64,000 nt of DNA from Siphonobacter curvatus (GCF_002943425.1 NZ_PTRA01000008.1:88444-152443); one strand, 5' to 3'. Numbered from the stretch's first letter, positions 1 through 8,802 are shown. The notes: generated from the sequence alone by a model not told the origin. A program made the numbers and translations.

Positions 1-129
1 GACAAATTTTCCACAAAGATAACTATAATAAGATGTACCAACCACAGAACCTAAAGCAAAGGCTTCGCGTTGAGTAAGATAAGTACTGCTGATTTTTAAT
101 TCTTTTTGAGAACTTCTTACATTTACTGC

Positions 130-507
130 GTGAAATTCTTCAAAAGCATAGGAGTTTTTTGTTTGCTGGTACTGAGCGTGCATTCTGCTTGGGCCATCGA
201 TATTCCTTTGTTCGGAAAAACCCGAAAAGTCGTCATCAATGGGCAGGTGGTGCGGGTACGGCGAGCAAACGTCATTTTGAAGGTGAGTCCAGACGTACGG
301 ATCACCGCTTTTAATACACCTTGGGGTCGTCGACAATTTGACAAGCTGAGCGAATTCATCAATTTACCCTTCTTACGGGCGGATCGCGTCTTTGCTCCTC
401 CTTCATATCTTCGAGTGCTTACTCCGGCCCCGAACGAAGGCCCCGACTTTACCTCTTTTTCCACGCCGGCTCTTTCAAAGAAATTTCCCCAGCTGGCTGC
501 CCGTTAA
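130..507 (+). CDS. Secreted hypothetical protein, about 125 aa
   Basis: I do not recognise a family. The reading frame stays open upstream to a TTG at 106, but the GTG at 130 puts a short Lys-containing N-terminus directly before a hydrophobic stretch ending in A-W-A, a clean signal peptide, so I start there. The mature part begins IDIPLFGKTRKVVING and is basic and rich in Val and Arg, with no cysteine and no membrane segment. It ends 15 bases before a lipoprotein gene on the same strand, so the two may be co-transcribed. It is likely periplasmic or surface-exposed; the function is unknown. Confidence 0.6.
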   Translation: MKFFKSIGVFCLLVLSVHSAWAIDIPLFGKTRKVVINGQVVRVRRANVILKVSPDVRITAFNTPWGRRQFDKLSEFINLPFLRADRVFAPPSYLRVLTPAPNEGPDFTSFSTPALSKKFPQLAAR

Positions 508-522
508 CGAAGCACACCGATT

Positions 523-1098
523 ATGAAACGAGTAGCAAGTGTACTTGTGGTAAGTACGCTCCTGGTTACGTCCTGCGAATTCAAACGCCTGGATACTGCT
601 AAAATGCAGCAGGAAATACAAAATCAGAAGATTAAGCACGTGACCAGTGCTCAGGTTTCTACCTTGGCTACTGAGCAGGGGGATGCCATAGGCCGGGTTA
701 TTGATCGTCAACCCATCCGGGCTTTATCGACCAAAGCTTTGGTGGATTCGCTCGCTCAGGCGTATGGAGCCCGTATTGAATTTGTACCGGTTGCTCAGTG
801 GAATCAGCCTCGCTTTGATGCCAAGACGAAAGAAGTCTTCGCGGCATATCGGTACAATGCCGAAAAACAATTGCCGCAGGAAAATAACATCCAGAAAATT
901 GGCGATGGCAGCGAATGGCTGTATACGATTCCTGTGGTTATGACGCCGGAATTGACGACAGCAATTAACCGAAAGCAGCTTCCTACCCTTCAACCGCAAA
1001 AAGAAAAGGAATTGCTGGGTTTGTGGGCCGTTCATTTAAGCCGAAAAGAAATTGTCCGCCGAATTGACCCAAAAACGCTGGAAAAAGGTAAATTGTAA
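523..1098 (+). CDS. Hypothetical lipoprotein, 191 aa
   Basis: The ATG is followed by Lys-Arg, a hydrophobic stretch and the lipobox L-V-T-S-C at about residue 18, so this is a predicted lipoprotein. The mature chain is hydrophilic, with a Gln/Lys-rich start and no motif I can name. It lies 15 bases after another secreted protein and is closed by a strong terminator at 1121-1153, so the two genes look like a short transcription unit. It probably sits in the outer membrane or periplasm. The role is unknown. Confidence 0.75.
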   Translation: MKRVASVLVVSTLLVTSCEFKRLDTAKMQQEIQNQKIKHVTSAQVSTLATEQGDAIGRVIDRQPIRALSTKALVDSLAQAYGARIEFVPVAQWNQPRFDAKTKEVFAAYRYNAEKQLPQENNIQKIGDGSEWLYTIPVVMTPELTTAINRKQLPTLQPQKEKELLGLWAVHLSRKEIVRRIDPKTLEKGKL

Positions 1099-1120
1099 GA
1101 CCTTGCATCGCCTCTACCTG

Positions 1121-1153
1121 AAAAAACGTTTCTACTGCTGGAAACGTTTTTTT
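1121..1153 (+). terminator. Intrinsic terminator after the lipoprotein gene
   Basis: AAAAAACGTTTC, an 8-base loop, then GAAACGTTTTTTT. The 12-base arms pair perfectly and the right arm ends in a T run. It overlaps the upstream TTG that would extend the next gene, which favours the ATG at 1188 for that gene. Confidence 0.85.
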
Positions 1154-1187
1154 GATACCAAAACGGCATTATTATAGCTTATCCTTC

Positions 1188-2840
1188 ATGGAAAATCATT
1201 CTGATAAAAACATCCGCAACAGTACGTCGATGATTCGCTTACCGATGTTACTGGCGGCTACGCTGGCCGGGGGTATCCTGATCGGAGCGACCTTTTTTGG
1301 GGGCCGCACCCGCTATTCCGGTGATCTGGTACGCAACCTCAATAAGTTCCGGGAAGTACTAACCTGGATTGATAACGCGTACGTCGATTCGGTAAATACA
1401 GACACGTTGGTAGACTATTCGCTGGAAAAGATGATGACGCACCTGGACCCCCACAGCGTCTATATTCCCAAGAAAGAGGTAGCGGCGGCCAAAGCCCAGC
1501 TTGAATCGGGTTTTGACGGTATTGGTGTGGAGTTCAATATTTTTAACGATACAGTTTTTGTGATCAATGCCATTCCCGGCGGACCAGCAGCTACGGCGGG
1601 CATGCGTTCGGGGGATCGGTTGATTCGGGCGGATGGTACGCCACTGACCGGAAAGAAAGTGGATAATCAACTAATCTTTAGTAAGCTCCGGGGACCGGGC
1701 GGTTCGGCAGTGAAACTGGATATTCAGCGGCGGGGCGAAAAAAATCTACTGAATTTTAATGTAACTCGGGGGCGGATCCCTTCCTATTCCGTCTCGGCTA
1801 GCTATCTCATTGACGGCAATACGGGTTATATCAAAATTGATCGTTTTGCGGAATCGACTTACAATGAATTTCGCAGTCAGCTGGCTTCGCTCAAGAAACA
1901 AGGGATGAGTCGGCTGGTACTGGACTTACGCGGCAACGGTGGTGGCTTCAAAGATCGGGCTACGGATATTGTGGACGAATTAATGGGTGGTAATAAGCTC
2001 ATCGTAAAGACCGACGGCAAGGGTACGCAATTCGACGATGAAACCTACGCCCGTAAGGAAGGTCTCTTTGAAAAAGGAGCCGTTGTGTTACTGATTGACG
2101 AAAACTCAGCCTCGGCTTCCGAAATCGTGGCCGGAGCCTTGCAGGACCATGACCGGGCTTTACTGGTAGGTCGTCGTACGTTTGGAAAAGGGCTGGTACA
2201 GACGCCCGTCGATTTGTCTGATGGTTCACAGATCCGAATCACCGTTTCGCGGTACTATACCCCCAGTGGCCGCTGTATTCAGAAACCCTACACTATTTAC
2301 GATTCAGATGATCGCTACAAGGATGGCGAGTTATTTGTAGCGGACAGTATCAAATTTGATAAAAAACAGGCCTTCAAAACGGATAATGGCCGGGCAGTCT
2401 ACGGCGGTGGTGGGATTATTCCCGATATTTTCGTTTCGGTAGATACGAGTTATCGTACCAAATATCTGTATCAGCTAGCCGCTCGTAACGTCATTGCCGA
2501 GTACGCCTTCCGGTATGCACTGGACAATCGGGCTAAGTTGAGTGAACAAACGTTTAAAGACTATTTACAGAAATTTACGGTAAGCGATGCCATGATTAAC
2601 GAAGTAGCGGCGATGGCGGCAGCCTCAGGAATCAAGCGAAATGAAGCCGATCTGTCCCGTTCTAAGCGTTACATGCAGGATCAGATTAAAGCCTTGGTCG
2701 CTAGTTATATCTGGGAAAAGCGTTCAAGTACGGCGGGGCTCCGCAATGAGTTGTATCAGGTTCTAAACGCGAACGATCCTTTGTATAAGAAAGCACTGGT
2801 GTATTTCCCGCAGGCGGATCAAATGGCGGCGAAACAGTAA
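1188..2840 (+). CDS. S41 family C-terminal processing peptidase (CtpA/Prc-like)
   Basis: A tail-specific serine protease of the cell envelope. One membrane segment at about residues 17-38 anchors it. A PDZ domain at about 105-195 includes GFDGIGVEF and the binding loop IPGGPAATAG. The S41 core carries LVLDLRGNGGG and ENSASASEIVAGALQD, which holds the catalytic Ser at about residue 309, with the catalytic Lys in TFGKGLVQ at about 334. A helical C-terminal region of about 120 residues follows. I chose the ATG at 1188 because the TTG at 1152 lies inside the previous gene's terminator. The length of 550 aa is usual for Bacteroidota Ctp proteins. It is monocistronic, with a terminator at 2871-2907. 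Confidence 0.95.
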   Translation: MENHSDKNIRNSTSMIRLPMLLAATLAGGILIGATFFGGRTRYSGDLVRNLNKFREVLTWIDNAYVDSVNTDTLVDYSLEKMMTHLDPHSVYIPKKEVAAAKAQLESGFDGIGVEFNIFNDTVFVINAIPGGPAATAGMRSGDRLIRADGTPLTGKKVDNQLIFSKLRGPGGSAVKLDIQRRGEKNLLNFNVTRGRIPSYSVSASYLIDGNTGYIKIDRFAESTYNEFRSQLASLKKQGMSRLVLDLRGNGGGFKDRATDIVDELMGGNKLIVKTDGKGTQFDDETYARKEGLFEKGAVVLLIDENSASASEIVAGALQDHDRALLVGRRTFGKGLVQTPVDLSDGSQIRITVSRYYTPSGRCIQKPYTIYDSDDRYKDGELFVADSIKFDKKQAFKTDNGRAVYGGGGIIPDIFVSVDTSYRTKYLYQLAARNVIAEYAFRYALDNRAKLSEQTFKDYLQKFTVSDAMINEVAAMAAASGIKRNEADLSRSKRYMQDQIKALVASYIWEKRSSTAGLRNELYQVLNANDPLYKKALVYFPQADQMAAKQ

Positions 2841-2870
2841 TGAAGAACACGATTTGATCAGATCGGTTTT

Positions 2871-2907
2871 ACAAAAAAGGAGGAGCTTCTTGCTTCTCCT
2901 TTTTTGT
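2871..2907. terminator. Bidirectional terminator between convergent genes
   Basis: ACAAAAAAGGAG pairs with CTCCTTTTTTGT around a short loop, with A and T runs on opposite ends. It lies between the S41 peptidase stop and the stop of the convergent minus-strand gene, and can serve both. Confidence 0.85.
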
Positions 2908-2909
2908 AA

Positions 2910-3383
2910 CTATTCGGTAACTACGGGTTCTGATTTCCGGAGTTGCCAGGTTACCCCCAGCCAGCTACGGAAATTACCCGTTTTAAAATCCTGACGTGAG
3001 TACGGGGTAAGCTCAAAGGAAATACCTAGTTGAGGAACTTTAACCAGCGGCGTAACCCGCGTACCAACGCTGAGAAAATAACCCTGTACTAACCGCGTTT
3101 TGGAGTCAACCAGCTTACCTACAATACCCAAATTGGCTCCTACGCCCGCGTAAAACAAATGCTGGGGTTTGCGAACAAACGTGACCATCGGAGCCAGCTC
3201 GGTGTTAAGGGAAGAAAAAATGGAATTGGTTTGAAAGCGAGCCTCCCCCCAGATGCGATGACGGGGATTACTACTGACCGTCAATACACTGTTAAAGGGA
3301 TAATAGCCGACTACGACCTGAGCACACAGCGACTGAAAAGCCGAAGTCAGCAGTAGCCCACTCAGCAGGTAAAGAAATTTCAT
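2910..3383 (-). CDS. Hypothetical outer-membrane beta-barrel-like protein, 157 aa
   Basis: Starting at the ATG at 3383 gives MKFLYLLSG, a hydrophobic core and S-L-C-A-Q, a typical Bacteroidota signal peptide cut before Gln. An upstream TTG at 3401 would add six polar residues and spoil this. The mature chain alternates hydrophobic and polar residues with glycines and aromatics, such as LFYAGVGANLGIVGKL and YFLSVGTRVTPLV. That pattern suggests a small beta-barrel. I cannot name the family. It is convergent with the S41 peptidase and divergent from the flippase gene. Confidence 0.65.
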   Translation of the reverse strand: MKFLYLLSGLLLTSAFQSLCAQVVVGYYPFNSVLTVSSNPRHRIWGEARFQTNSIFSSLNTELAPMVTFVRKPQHLFYAGVGANLGIVGKLVDSKTRLVQGYFLSVGTRVTPLVKVPQLGISFELTPYSRQDFKTGNFRSWLGVTWQLRKSEPVVTE

Positions 3384-3459
3384 ACGTGAAAGTTTTGCCA
3401 AAAGTACGATTCTCTGGTGCTCATTAGCTAGGGGTTGGGAATTTGGCTCTTGCCTTGCC

Positions 3460-3467
3460 TACCTTTG
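3460..3467 (+). promoter_or_regulatory. Bacteroidota -7 promoter element before the flippase gene
   Basis: TACCTTTG matches the Bacteroidota -7 consensus TAnnTTTG. A TTG at 3435-3437 lies 22 bases upstream, slightly long for a -33 element. A start of transcription near 3474 would make the in-frame TTG at 3443 untranslatable, so it supports the ATG at 3512 as the start of the following gene. Confidence 0.5.
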
Positions 3468-3511
3468 CGGAACGTACACGAGAATATTCTGCTAGGTACG
3501 GAAAGACTTGT

Positions 3512-5047
3512 ATGGGTGTTTTGAAGAAACTAGCCAGTGACACGGCTCTGTATGGTGTCAGCAGTATTTTGGGTCGGGTGATTGGCTATCTGCTGGTACC
3601 GTTACACACGGCCGTATTTGGTCCCGGACCTTTAGCTGAACAGGTAACGTACTTTCTTTGGGTAGCCTTACTCAATGTGATTTACGTTTTCGGGATGGAA
3701 ACCACGTTTTTCCGCTTTGCTTCCCGGGAGAAGGATCGTTTTCAGGAATTCTACAACCTGTCAATTACGGCGATCCTGACGGTAAGCTGCATCGGTTCAG
3801 GAATGATCATTCTGCTTTCTTCATCCATTGCCGAGGAATTTGGGTATCCGGGTCGGGGACAGCTGGTTTCCTGGCTAGCCATTATTATGATCATTGATGC
3901 TGTGGTCGCCATCCCCTACGCCCGGATCCGGCTCGAAAAACGTCCCCGGAAATTTGTCGCCATTCGCGTTTCCAATATCCTTCTTAACGTGGGATTGAAT
4001 TTCTATTTCCTCTGGTTCTGCCGGAACATTCACGAAGGCAATTTTCTACCTTTTCTGAAAGGCACCTGGTTCTTCAACTACAATCCCGCATTGGGAGTGG
4101 GTTATATTGTTTTTGCGAATCTCATTGCCAATCTGGCCACGATTCCCATGTTATGGGGAGAGCTTCGGGATTTTCGCTTTCGCTGGGACTGGAACGCCTT
4201 CAAGCCCATGTGGATCTACGCATACCCCATCCTTATTCTGGGCTTAGCGGGTAATTTCAATCAGCTTTTTGACCGGCTGGTGCTCGAACGCTGGTTACCC
4301 GAAGGGTTCTATCCGGGTCATACCTCGAAGGAAGCTTTAGGAATTTACGGTAACGTATATAAGCTTTCCATTTTTATGAGTCTGGTGATTCAGTCATTCC
4401 GTTACGCGGCTGAGCCTTTCTTTTTTTCCAAGGCGGAAGACAAAAATGCTCCGAGTGTATTTGCGGACGTCATGAAATGGTTTGTGATTGTCTCAGTACT
4501 GATCTGGGTAGTTGTTTCGCTGAATCTGGATGTAGTGGCCCATCTGTTCCTCCGGCGGAAAGAATACTGGGAGGGTTTGCCCGTCGTACCCGTGTTGTTA
4601 TTGGCGAATCTGTTTCTGGGCGTGTACTACAACTTAACGGTTTGGTTCAAACTTTCGGATAAAACCCAATATGGTACCTTACTGACATTTATCGGAGCAG
4701 CGGTTACATTGGTTGCCAACTTTGCCTTGATTCCCTGGCTAGGTTACATGGGGTGTGCCATTGCCTTTGCTCTCTCCTGTCTGGTCATGATGGTAGCCTG
4801 TTATGTACTGGGCGACAAATATTATCCCATTCCATATCACGTAACTTCAGCCGTGGGGTATATCGGGGTGGGTGGAGTATTGATTGGGCTTTCTTCCTTG
4901 TATACGTTCTCTAATCTCTTTGTTTCGGCCCTCGTACATGGCTTGTTCGTACTAGTGTTTTTGGTGGGTATACTGGTTGTGGAGCAAAATGCGTTACCAC
5001 CCGCCATTCGAAAAAAATTAAAGTTTTTACCCGTTAAAAATGGGTAA
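3512..5047 (+). CDS. Polysaccharide biosynthesis / lipid-linked oligosaccharide flippase (Wzx/MATE-like)
   Basis: An integral inner-membrane protein of 511 aa with about 14 hydrophobic segments, of the MVF/polysaccharide-synthase flippase superfamily. The N-terminus LKKLASDTALYGVSSILGRVIGYLLVPLHTAVF is the family pattern. The N-terminal halves of such proteins move undecaprenyl-linked sugars across the membrane. It stands alone here, without glycosyltransferases, as is common for the conserved Cytophagales copy. I use the ATG at 3512 because a promoter element lies between it and the upstream TTG. Which lipid-linked substrate it moves cannot be read from the sequence. Confidence 0.9.
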   Translation: MGVLKKLASDTALYGVSSILGRVIGYLLVPLHTAVFGPGPLAEQVTYFLWVALLNVIYVFGMETTFFRFASREKDRFQEFYNLSITAILTVSCIGSGMIILLSSSIAEEFGYPGRGQLVSWLAIIMIIDAVVAIPYARIRLEKRPRKFVAIRVSNILLNVGLNFYFLWFCRNIHEGNFLPFLKGTWFFNYNPALGVGYIVFANLIANLATIPMLWGELRDFRFRWDWNAFKPMWIYAYPILILGLAGNFNQLFDRLVLERWLPEGFYPGHTSKEALGIYGNVYKLSIFMSLVIQSFRYAAEPFFFSKAEDKNAPSVFADVMKWFVIVSVLIWVVVSLNLDVVAHLFLRRKEYWEGLPVVPVLLLANLFLGVYYNLTVWFKLSDKTQYGTLLTFIGAAVTLVANFALIPWLGYMGCAIAFALSCLVMMVACYVLGDKYYPIPYHVTSAVGYIGVGGVLIGLSSLYTFSNLFVSALVHGLFVLVFLVGILVVEQNALPPAIRKKLKFLPVKNG

Positions 5048-5162
5048 AAGTCTAAGTAATGAATTTATTGTACTATTTTTGTGACTCTTCACAAAAAAAA
5101 TAATACAGAGATTTCAGGCTTGTCTTCCGAATATGATTTGGTGAAGGAGGGATTTTCAGCTC

Positions 5163-5221
5163 TATTTTTGGAAAGTATTGTTAAAATCTGTTAAAACCGT
5201 GTCAGATGGGCTCAGACACGG
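5163..5221 (+). promoter_or_regulatory. Possible promoter and 5' leader hairpin upstream of the ECF sigma gene
   Basis: TATTTTTG at 5163-5170 fits the -7 consensus, with TTTG at 5137-5140 as a possible -33 element (22-base spacer). A hairpin CCGTGTC/GACACGG follows at 5197-5221. If real, the sigma gene has a leader of about 160 bases. The hairpin lacks a long T run, so it is not a convincing terminator. The rest of 5048-5337 is AT-rich, with no supported gene. Confidence 0.35.
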
Positions 5222-5337
5222 CTTGGCGTTTTTGGTATTTTGCTGGAAGAGATTAATTTTGAATGCTACAATAAAAAAAACACGGATAGGAGATACTACA
5301 TGAAGCACAGCTTTACGTTAACTAAACTGGAAAGTAA

Positions 5338-5937
5338 ATGGCAAAAGTCCAATTTAGCGACAGTGAGCTGGTTTCGCTGTACATCCGTGGAAATGAGCGT
5401 GCCTTTGAACATTTAGTCAATCGCTATAAATCGAAGGTTTACACGACTATTTACCTCATCGTTAAGGATTCATTCGTTGCAGAAGATCTTACGCAGGATA
5501 CCTTTATCAAGGCCGTAGATACGCTGCAATCGGGTAAGTACAACGAAGAAGGTAAATTCCTTCCCTGGATCATTCGAATCGCACACAACCTCGCTATTGA
5601 TTACTTCCGCCGGGAGAAACGCTACCCTGAAGTGGTGTTCGAGGACGGCAGCAATGTGTTTAATACGCTGGAATTTGCAGACGACTCCATTGAGGCGGCT
5701 ACCATCCGAAAAGAAACGTATGAACACCTGAAGGAACTCATTACGCGGCTTCCCGAGCCACAACGCGAAGTGCTGGTTATGCGGCATTACGAAGACATGA
5801 GTTTCCAGGAGATTGCTGACGCCACGGGCGTTAGTATTAACACCGCCTTAGGCCGTATGCGTTATGCTCTCATTAACTTACGGAAAATGATGAGTAAACA
5901 CGTTCGGACGTATGATACAAACCTTTACACAAAATGA
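5338..5937 (+). CDS. ECF-type RNA polymerase sigma-70 factor
   Basis: A 199-aa extracytoplasmic-function sigma factor. Region 2 is clear at about residues 25-95 (RYKSKVYTTIYLIVKDSFVAEDLTQDTF and the -10 recognition helix with IRIAHNLAIDYFRR). Region 4 with its helix-turn-helix is at about 140-190 (LPEPQREVLVMRHYEDMSFQEIADATGVS). It is one of the ECF forms kept across Bacteroidota. There is no membrane anti-sigma factor next to it; instead a short acidic protein overlaps its 3' end by 26 bases, suggesting translational coupling. The target regulon cannot be seen here. Confidence 0.92.
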   Translation: MAKVQFSDSELVSLYIRGNERAFEHLVNRYKSKVYTTIYLIVKDSFVAEDLTQDTFIKAVDTLQSGKYNEEGKFLPWIIRIAHNLAIDYFRREKRYPEVVFEDGSNVFNTLEFADDSIEAATIRKETYEHLKELITRLPEPQREVLVMRHYEDMSFQEIADATGVSINTALGRMRYALINLRKMMSKHVRTYDTNLYTK

Positions 5938-6163
5938 CATTCTTCGGTACGCATACGAAGAAACAAGCACGGAAGAAAACCAGCAGATCGAAGAACTGCT
6001 CATGCACGACCATGAGTTACTGCTCTTCTATCTGGATATTATGGACCTGAAAGCCGGATTAAACAAAGTAGAGCTGCAGCCATCCACCCGCGTTACGGAT
6101 ACTATTCTGGAATACTCGCGAGCGAGTCGCCAGAAGAACCAATCCCGTCAGGAATCATACTGA
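5912..6163 (+). CDS. Small acidic protein overlapping the sigma factor gene, 83 aa
   Basis: This frame opens 26 bases before the sigma factor stop, in a different frame. The chain is acidic and helical, with EETSTEENQQIEELLMHDHELLLFYLDIMDLKAGL, and has no membrane segment and no zinc-binding cysteines. Position and overlap suggest it is made in fixed proportion to the sigma factor. A cytoplasmic anti-sigma-like or helper role is an inference from context only. The N-terminal part resembles the start of some anti-sigma factors (the bend between helices at E-E-x-x-x-E-E), but I would not assign it. A good terminator follows at 6139-6184. Confidence 0.8.
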   Translation: MIQTFTQNDILRYAYEETSTEENQQIEELLMHDHELLLFYLDIMDLKAGLNKVELQPSTRVTDTILEYSRASRQKNQSRQESY

Positions 6164-6184
6164 TTCAGCGGGATTGGTTTTTTA
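6139..6184 (+). terminator. Terminator of the sigma factor operon
   Basis: CCAATCCCG pairs with CGGGATTGG, followed by six T. It lies across the stop codon of the small partner gene. A second GC hairpin with a T run (CCCC...CGGGG then seven T) follows at about 6197-6228, just before the start of the next gene. Confidence 0.85.
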
Positions 6185-6233
6185 TTATCTTCGCGTACCC
6201 CCTCTCTCTTCGGGAGTCGGGGTTTTTTTGCTT

Positions 6234-6908
6234 ATGACTAAGAAAGAACGCTACGCTGGTGTATTGGCGTATTTTACCGAACACTTCCCGCAGCCCGAAA
6301 CCGAGCTGAGTTACCGGAATCCTTACGAGTTGCTGGTATCCGTAATCTTATCGGCTCAGTGTACCGACAAACGCGTCAATCTCGTGACGCCTGCCCTGTT
6401 CGAGCGGTTTCCGACGCCTGAACTGTTAGCCTTGGCCACGCCCGATGAGGTCTTTACGTACATTCGATCCATTTCGTATCCAAACAATAAGGCCAAACAT
6501 TTGGTTGGAATGGCAAGGATACTGGTCGAAGAATTTGGTTCAGAAGTACCCGTCCGGATTGAAGATTTACAGAAAATGCCGGGCGTGGGTCGGAAGACGG
6601 CGAATGTGATTGCCTCGGTTATTTATAATCAGCCAACCATGGCGGTCGATACGCACGTATTTCGGGTATCGCACCGGATAGGGCTGGTCAGCAAGACGGC
6701 TACGACGCCTTTAGCCGTTGAAAAAGAGCTGATGAAGTACATTGCCAAGGATCTGGTACCGAGGGCTCATCACTGGCTGATTCTGCACGGACGATACGTT
6801 TGCGTAGCCCGTTCGCCCAAGTGTTTAGAATGCCCGCTGACGGAATTTTGTCAGTACTTTCAGAAAAATCTCCTGCTGGTACCTGGCGGAAGGAAGTTAA
6901 ACGAATAA
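6234..6908 (+). CDS. nth: Endonuclease III (DNA glycosylase/AP lyase)
   Basis: Removes oxidised pyrimidines from DNA and cleaves the resulting abasic site (base excision repair). The helix-hairpin-helix LQKMPGVGRKTANVI carries the catalytic Lys at residue 121. The catalytic Asp is D139 in VDTHVFRV. The [4Fe-4S] cluster ligands are C190, C197, C200 and C206 with the standard C-x6-C-x2-C-x5-C spacing. The frame extends further upstream, but that part lies in terminator sequence; the ATG at 6234 gives 224 aa, the family length. Confidence 0.96.
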   Translation: MTKKERYAGVLAYFTEHFPQPETELSYRNPYELLVSVILSAQCTDKRVNLVTPALFERFPTPELLALATPDEVFTYIRSISYPNNKAKHLVGMARILVEEFGSEVPVRIEDLQKMPGVGRKTANVIASVIYNQPTMAVDTHVFRVSHRIGLVSKTATTPLAVEKELMKYIAKDLVPRAHHWLILHGRYVCVARSPKCLECPLTEFCQYFQKNLLLVPGGRKLNE

Positions 6909-6981
6909 TTGCTGAAGGAGAACGGTTTTTTGTGCACTTTTGCCGAAGTCCGATTTATCTACAAGCGTACGAATACATCCT

Positions 6982-7764
6982 ATGTTCAATCTTACACCGG
7001 CCGTACGAATTATCCTGATTCTTAATGTAGCGGTATTTGCTGCTCAGAACCTGTTAGTACCCAATCTGGATGAATGGTTAGGACTGCATAATTTCAGTTC
7101 TCCGCTTTTCAATCCGATTCAGATGGTTTCCCACATGTTCCTGCACGGCAATCTGGGGCATATTTTCAGTAACATGTTCGCCCTGATTATGTTTGGTCCA
7201 GGACTGGAGCAATTGTGGGGTACCAAACGATTTACCTTTTTTTATCTATTTACGGGCATTGGAGCAGGCCTACTGTATTCGGGAATCAACTACTATGAGA
7301 TAAGTCAGTTGAAAGAAGCGGCTCTGTTGTTTATTCAAGACCCCGATCCCACAAACTTCGTAGGTTTTGTGAACGATTACGCTCCAAGGCTCAATTCAAT
7401 ACCTGAAGTACGACGGTATCTGGAAAATCCGGACGTGGCTCTGTACCAAAATCAGTGTATTTATTTGACGAAGCAGTACGTGAGCTTAGCGTTAAATGCT
7501 CCGATGGTAGGGGCTTCCGGAGCTATTTTCGGATTACTAATGGCCTTTGGAATGTTGTTCCCCAATACTACGTTGTTTTTGTTGTTCATTCCCTTTCCAA
7601 TCAAGGCTAAATATTTTGTAGCTTTATATGGAATATTTGAGTTATACTCTGGTTTACACCGCACTCCCGGCGATAACGTGGCACACTTCGCTCACATCGG
7701 CGGAATGCTTTTTGCTTTTATTTTAATTCGGTACTGGGCCGGGCAACGGAAAAATTTCTATTGA
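6982..7764 (+). CDS. Rhomboid family intramembrane serine protease (first of two)
   Basis: A multi-pass membrane protease. HMFLHGNLGHIFSNM near residue 51 is the rhomboid His/Asn motif. The catalytic Ser is S179 in VGASGAIFG and the catalytic His is H238 in AHFAHIGG. An insert of about 70 residues sits between the early and catalytic helices (about 105-170), typical of the Bacteroidota form. The in-frame TTG at 6940 is possible, but the ATG at 6982 gives the usual short N-terminus. A second rhomboid follows 100 bases downstream on the same strand. The substrate is unknown. Confidence 0.92.
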   Translation: MFNLTPAVRIILILNVAVFAAQNLLVPNLDEWLGLHNFSSPLFNPIQMVSHMFLHGNLGHIFSNMFALIMFGPGLEQLWGTKRFTFFYLFTGIGAGLLYSGINYYEISQLKEAALLFIQDPDPTNFVGFVNDYAPRLNSIPEVRRYLENPDVALYQNQCIYLTKQYVSLALNAPMVGASGAIFGLLMAFGMLFPNTTLFLLFIPFPIKAKYFVALYGIFELYSGLHRTPGDNVAHFAHIGGMLFAFILIRYWAGQRKNFY

Positions 7765-7864
7765 TCAGGCATTATTTTTTTTAAGATTTACAGGAGCCGT
7801 ATGCGTTAGCTTTCATAACTAAGTATAGGGTAACCATGGGAACTATTAACGCTATTTTTTAGCT

Positions 7865-8770
7865 ATGAGCGGCTTTGTCGACGATATCAAGGAGGCTTTT
7901 TCCAGAAGAGACAATGGGTTGATTCAGTTGATTCTGATCAACGTTTTTGTATTCTTGGTTTTGTTAGTAATTCAGGTAAGCTTTAGTCTGGCCGGAAAAC
8001 CCGGTATCTACGGGATGATTCTCGACCAGATAGCGATGAAACCTAATCTGGGCCACATTCTGTATAAACCCTGGACCCTACTAACGTACTGCTTTGTCCA
8101 TCAGCAGGTACTGCATATTTTATTTAATATGCTGTTTCTCTTCTGGTTTGGTCAATTGGTACAGGAGTATCTAGGGAGCCGTCGGTTGGTGAGTATTTAC
8201 CTGCTGGGTGGTATTTTTGGTGGATTGATCTATCTGACCTTATACAACGTAGTTCCTTATTTTCAGGCCAATCTGGAAGAACTAAACATTGGAGCTTCGG
8301 GAGCCGTATACGCCGTAATGCTTGGTGCGGCCACACTCTTACCAAACTATACATTCCACGTACTGATTATCGGTCCCGTTCGGATTAAATACATTGCAGC
8401 CTTCTGCGTAATCGTTTCTTTCGCCCAGATTCCCGGTACCAATGCGGGCGGAAACATTGCTCACCTGAGTGGAGCTTTATTTGGTTATTTGTACATCCGA
8501 ATGCTACGTCGGGGTATTGATCTGGGCCAACCCGTCGAAGCCGTACTGGATTTTTTCAAACGCCTGTTCGCCCGCGAACCGCGACCAACGATGCAGGTCA
8601 AGTACCGTTCACAAACGCGGACGAGCTTTACGACGTATAGCACGACTACGGAAGATTATCCCGGCGATGAAGAAATAGACGCGATTCTGGATAAGATTTC
8701 GAAATCCGGTTATGAAAGTCTTACGCGGGAAGAAAAGCAGAAGCTTTACAAAGCCAGTCAGAAGAATTAA
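7865..8770 (+). CDS. Rhomboid family intramembrane serine protease with C-terminal tail (second of two)
   Basis: 301 aa. The catalytic Ser is S145 in NIGASGAVYA and the catalytic His is H200 in GNIAHLSGAL; about six hydrophobic segments lie between residues 20 and 215. Unlike its neighbour it has a soluble tail of about 85 residues ending in a helical element (DEEIDAILDKISKSGYESLTREEKQKLY), a short domain seen at the end of many Bacteroidota rhomboids. The two rhomboids differ strongly in sequence, so they are an old pair, not a recent duplication. A terminator follows at 8779-8802. Confidence 0.92.
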   Translation: MSGFVDDIKEAFSRRDNGLIQLILINVFVFLVLLVIQVSFSLAGKPGIYGMILDQIAMKPNLGHILYKPWTLLTYCFVHQQVLHILFNMLFLFWFGQLVQEYLGSRRLVSIYLLGGIFGGLIYLTLYNVVPYFQANLEELNIGASGAVYAVMLGAATLLPNYTFHVLIIGPVRIKYIAAFCVIVSFAQIPGTNAGGNIAHLSGALFGYLYIRMLRRGIDLGQPVEAVLDFFKRLFAREPRPTMQVKYRSQTRTSFTTYSTTTEDYPGDEEIDAILDKISKSGYESLTREEKQKLYKASQKN

Positions 8771-8778
8771 AGGAAGCA

Positions 8779-8802
8779 CCCCTCGCCTACCGAGGGGTTT
8801 TT
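8779..8802 (+). terminator. Terminator after the second rhomboid gene
   Basis: CCCCTCG, five-base loop, CGAGGGG, then five T. Confidence 0.85.

Noticed and set aside
1..129. Possible end of a minus-strand gene at the left edge
   Set aside because: The frame is open to the edge, but no recognisable residues or start; it crosses the first gene's start region.
123..464. Minus-strand frame of 113 codons over the first gene
   Set aside because: It lies opposite a gene with a good signal peptide and has no family features; shadow.
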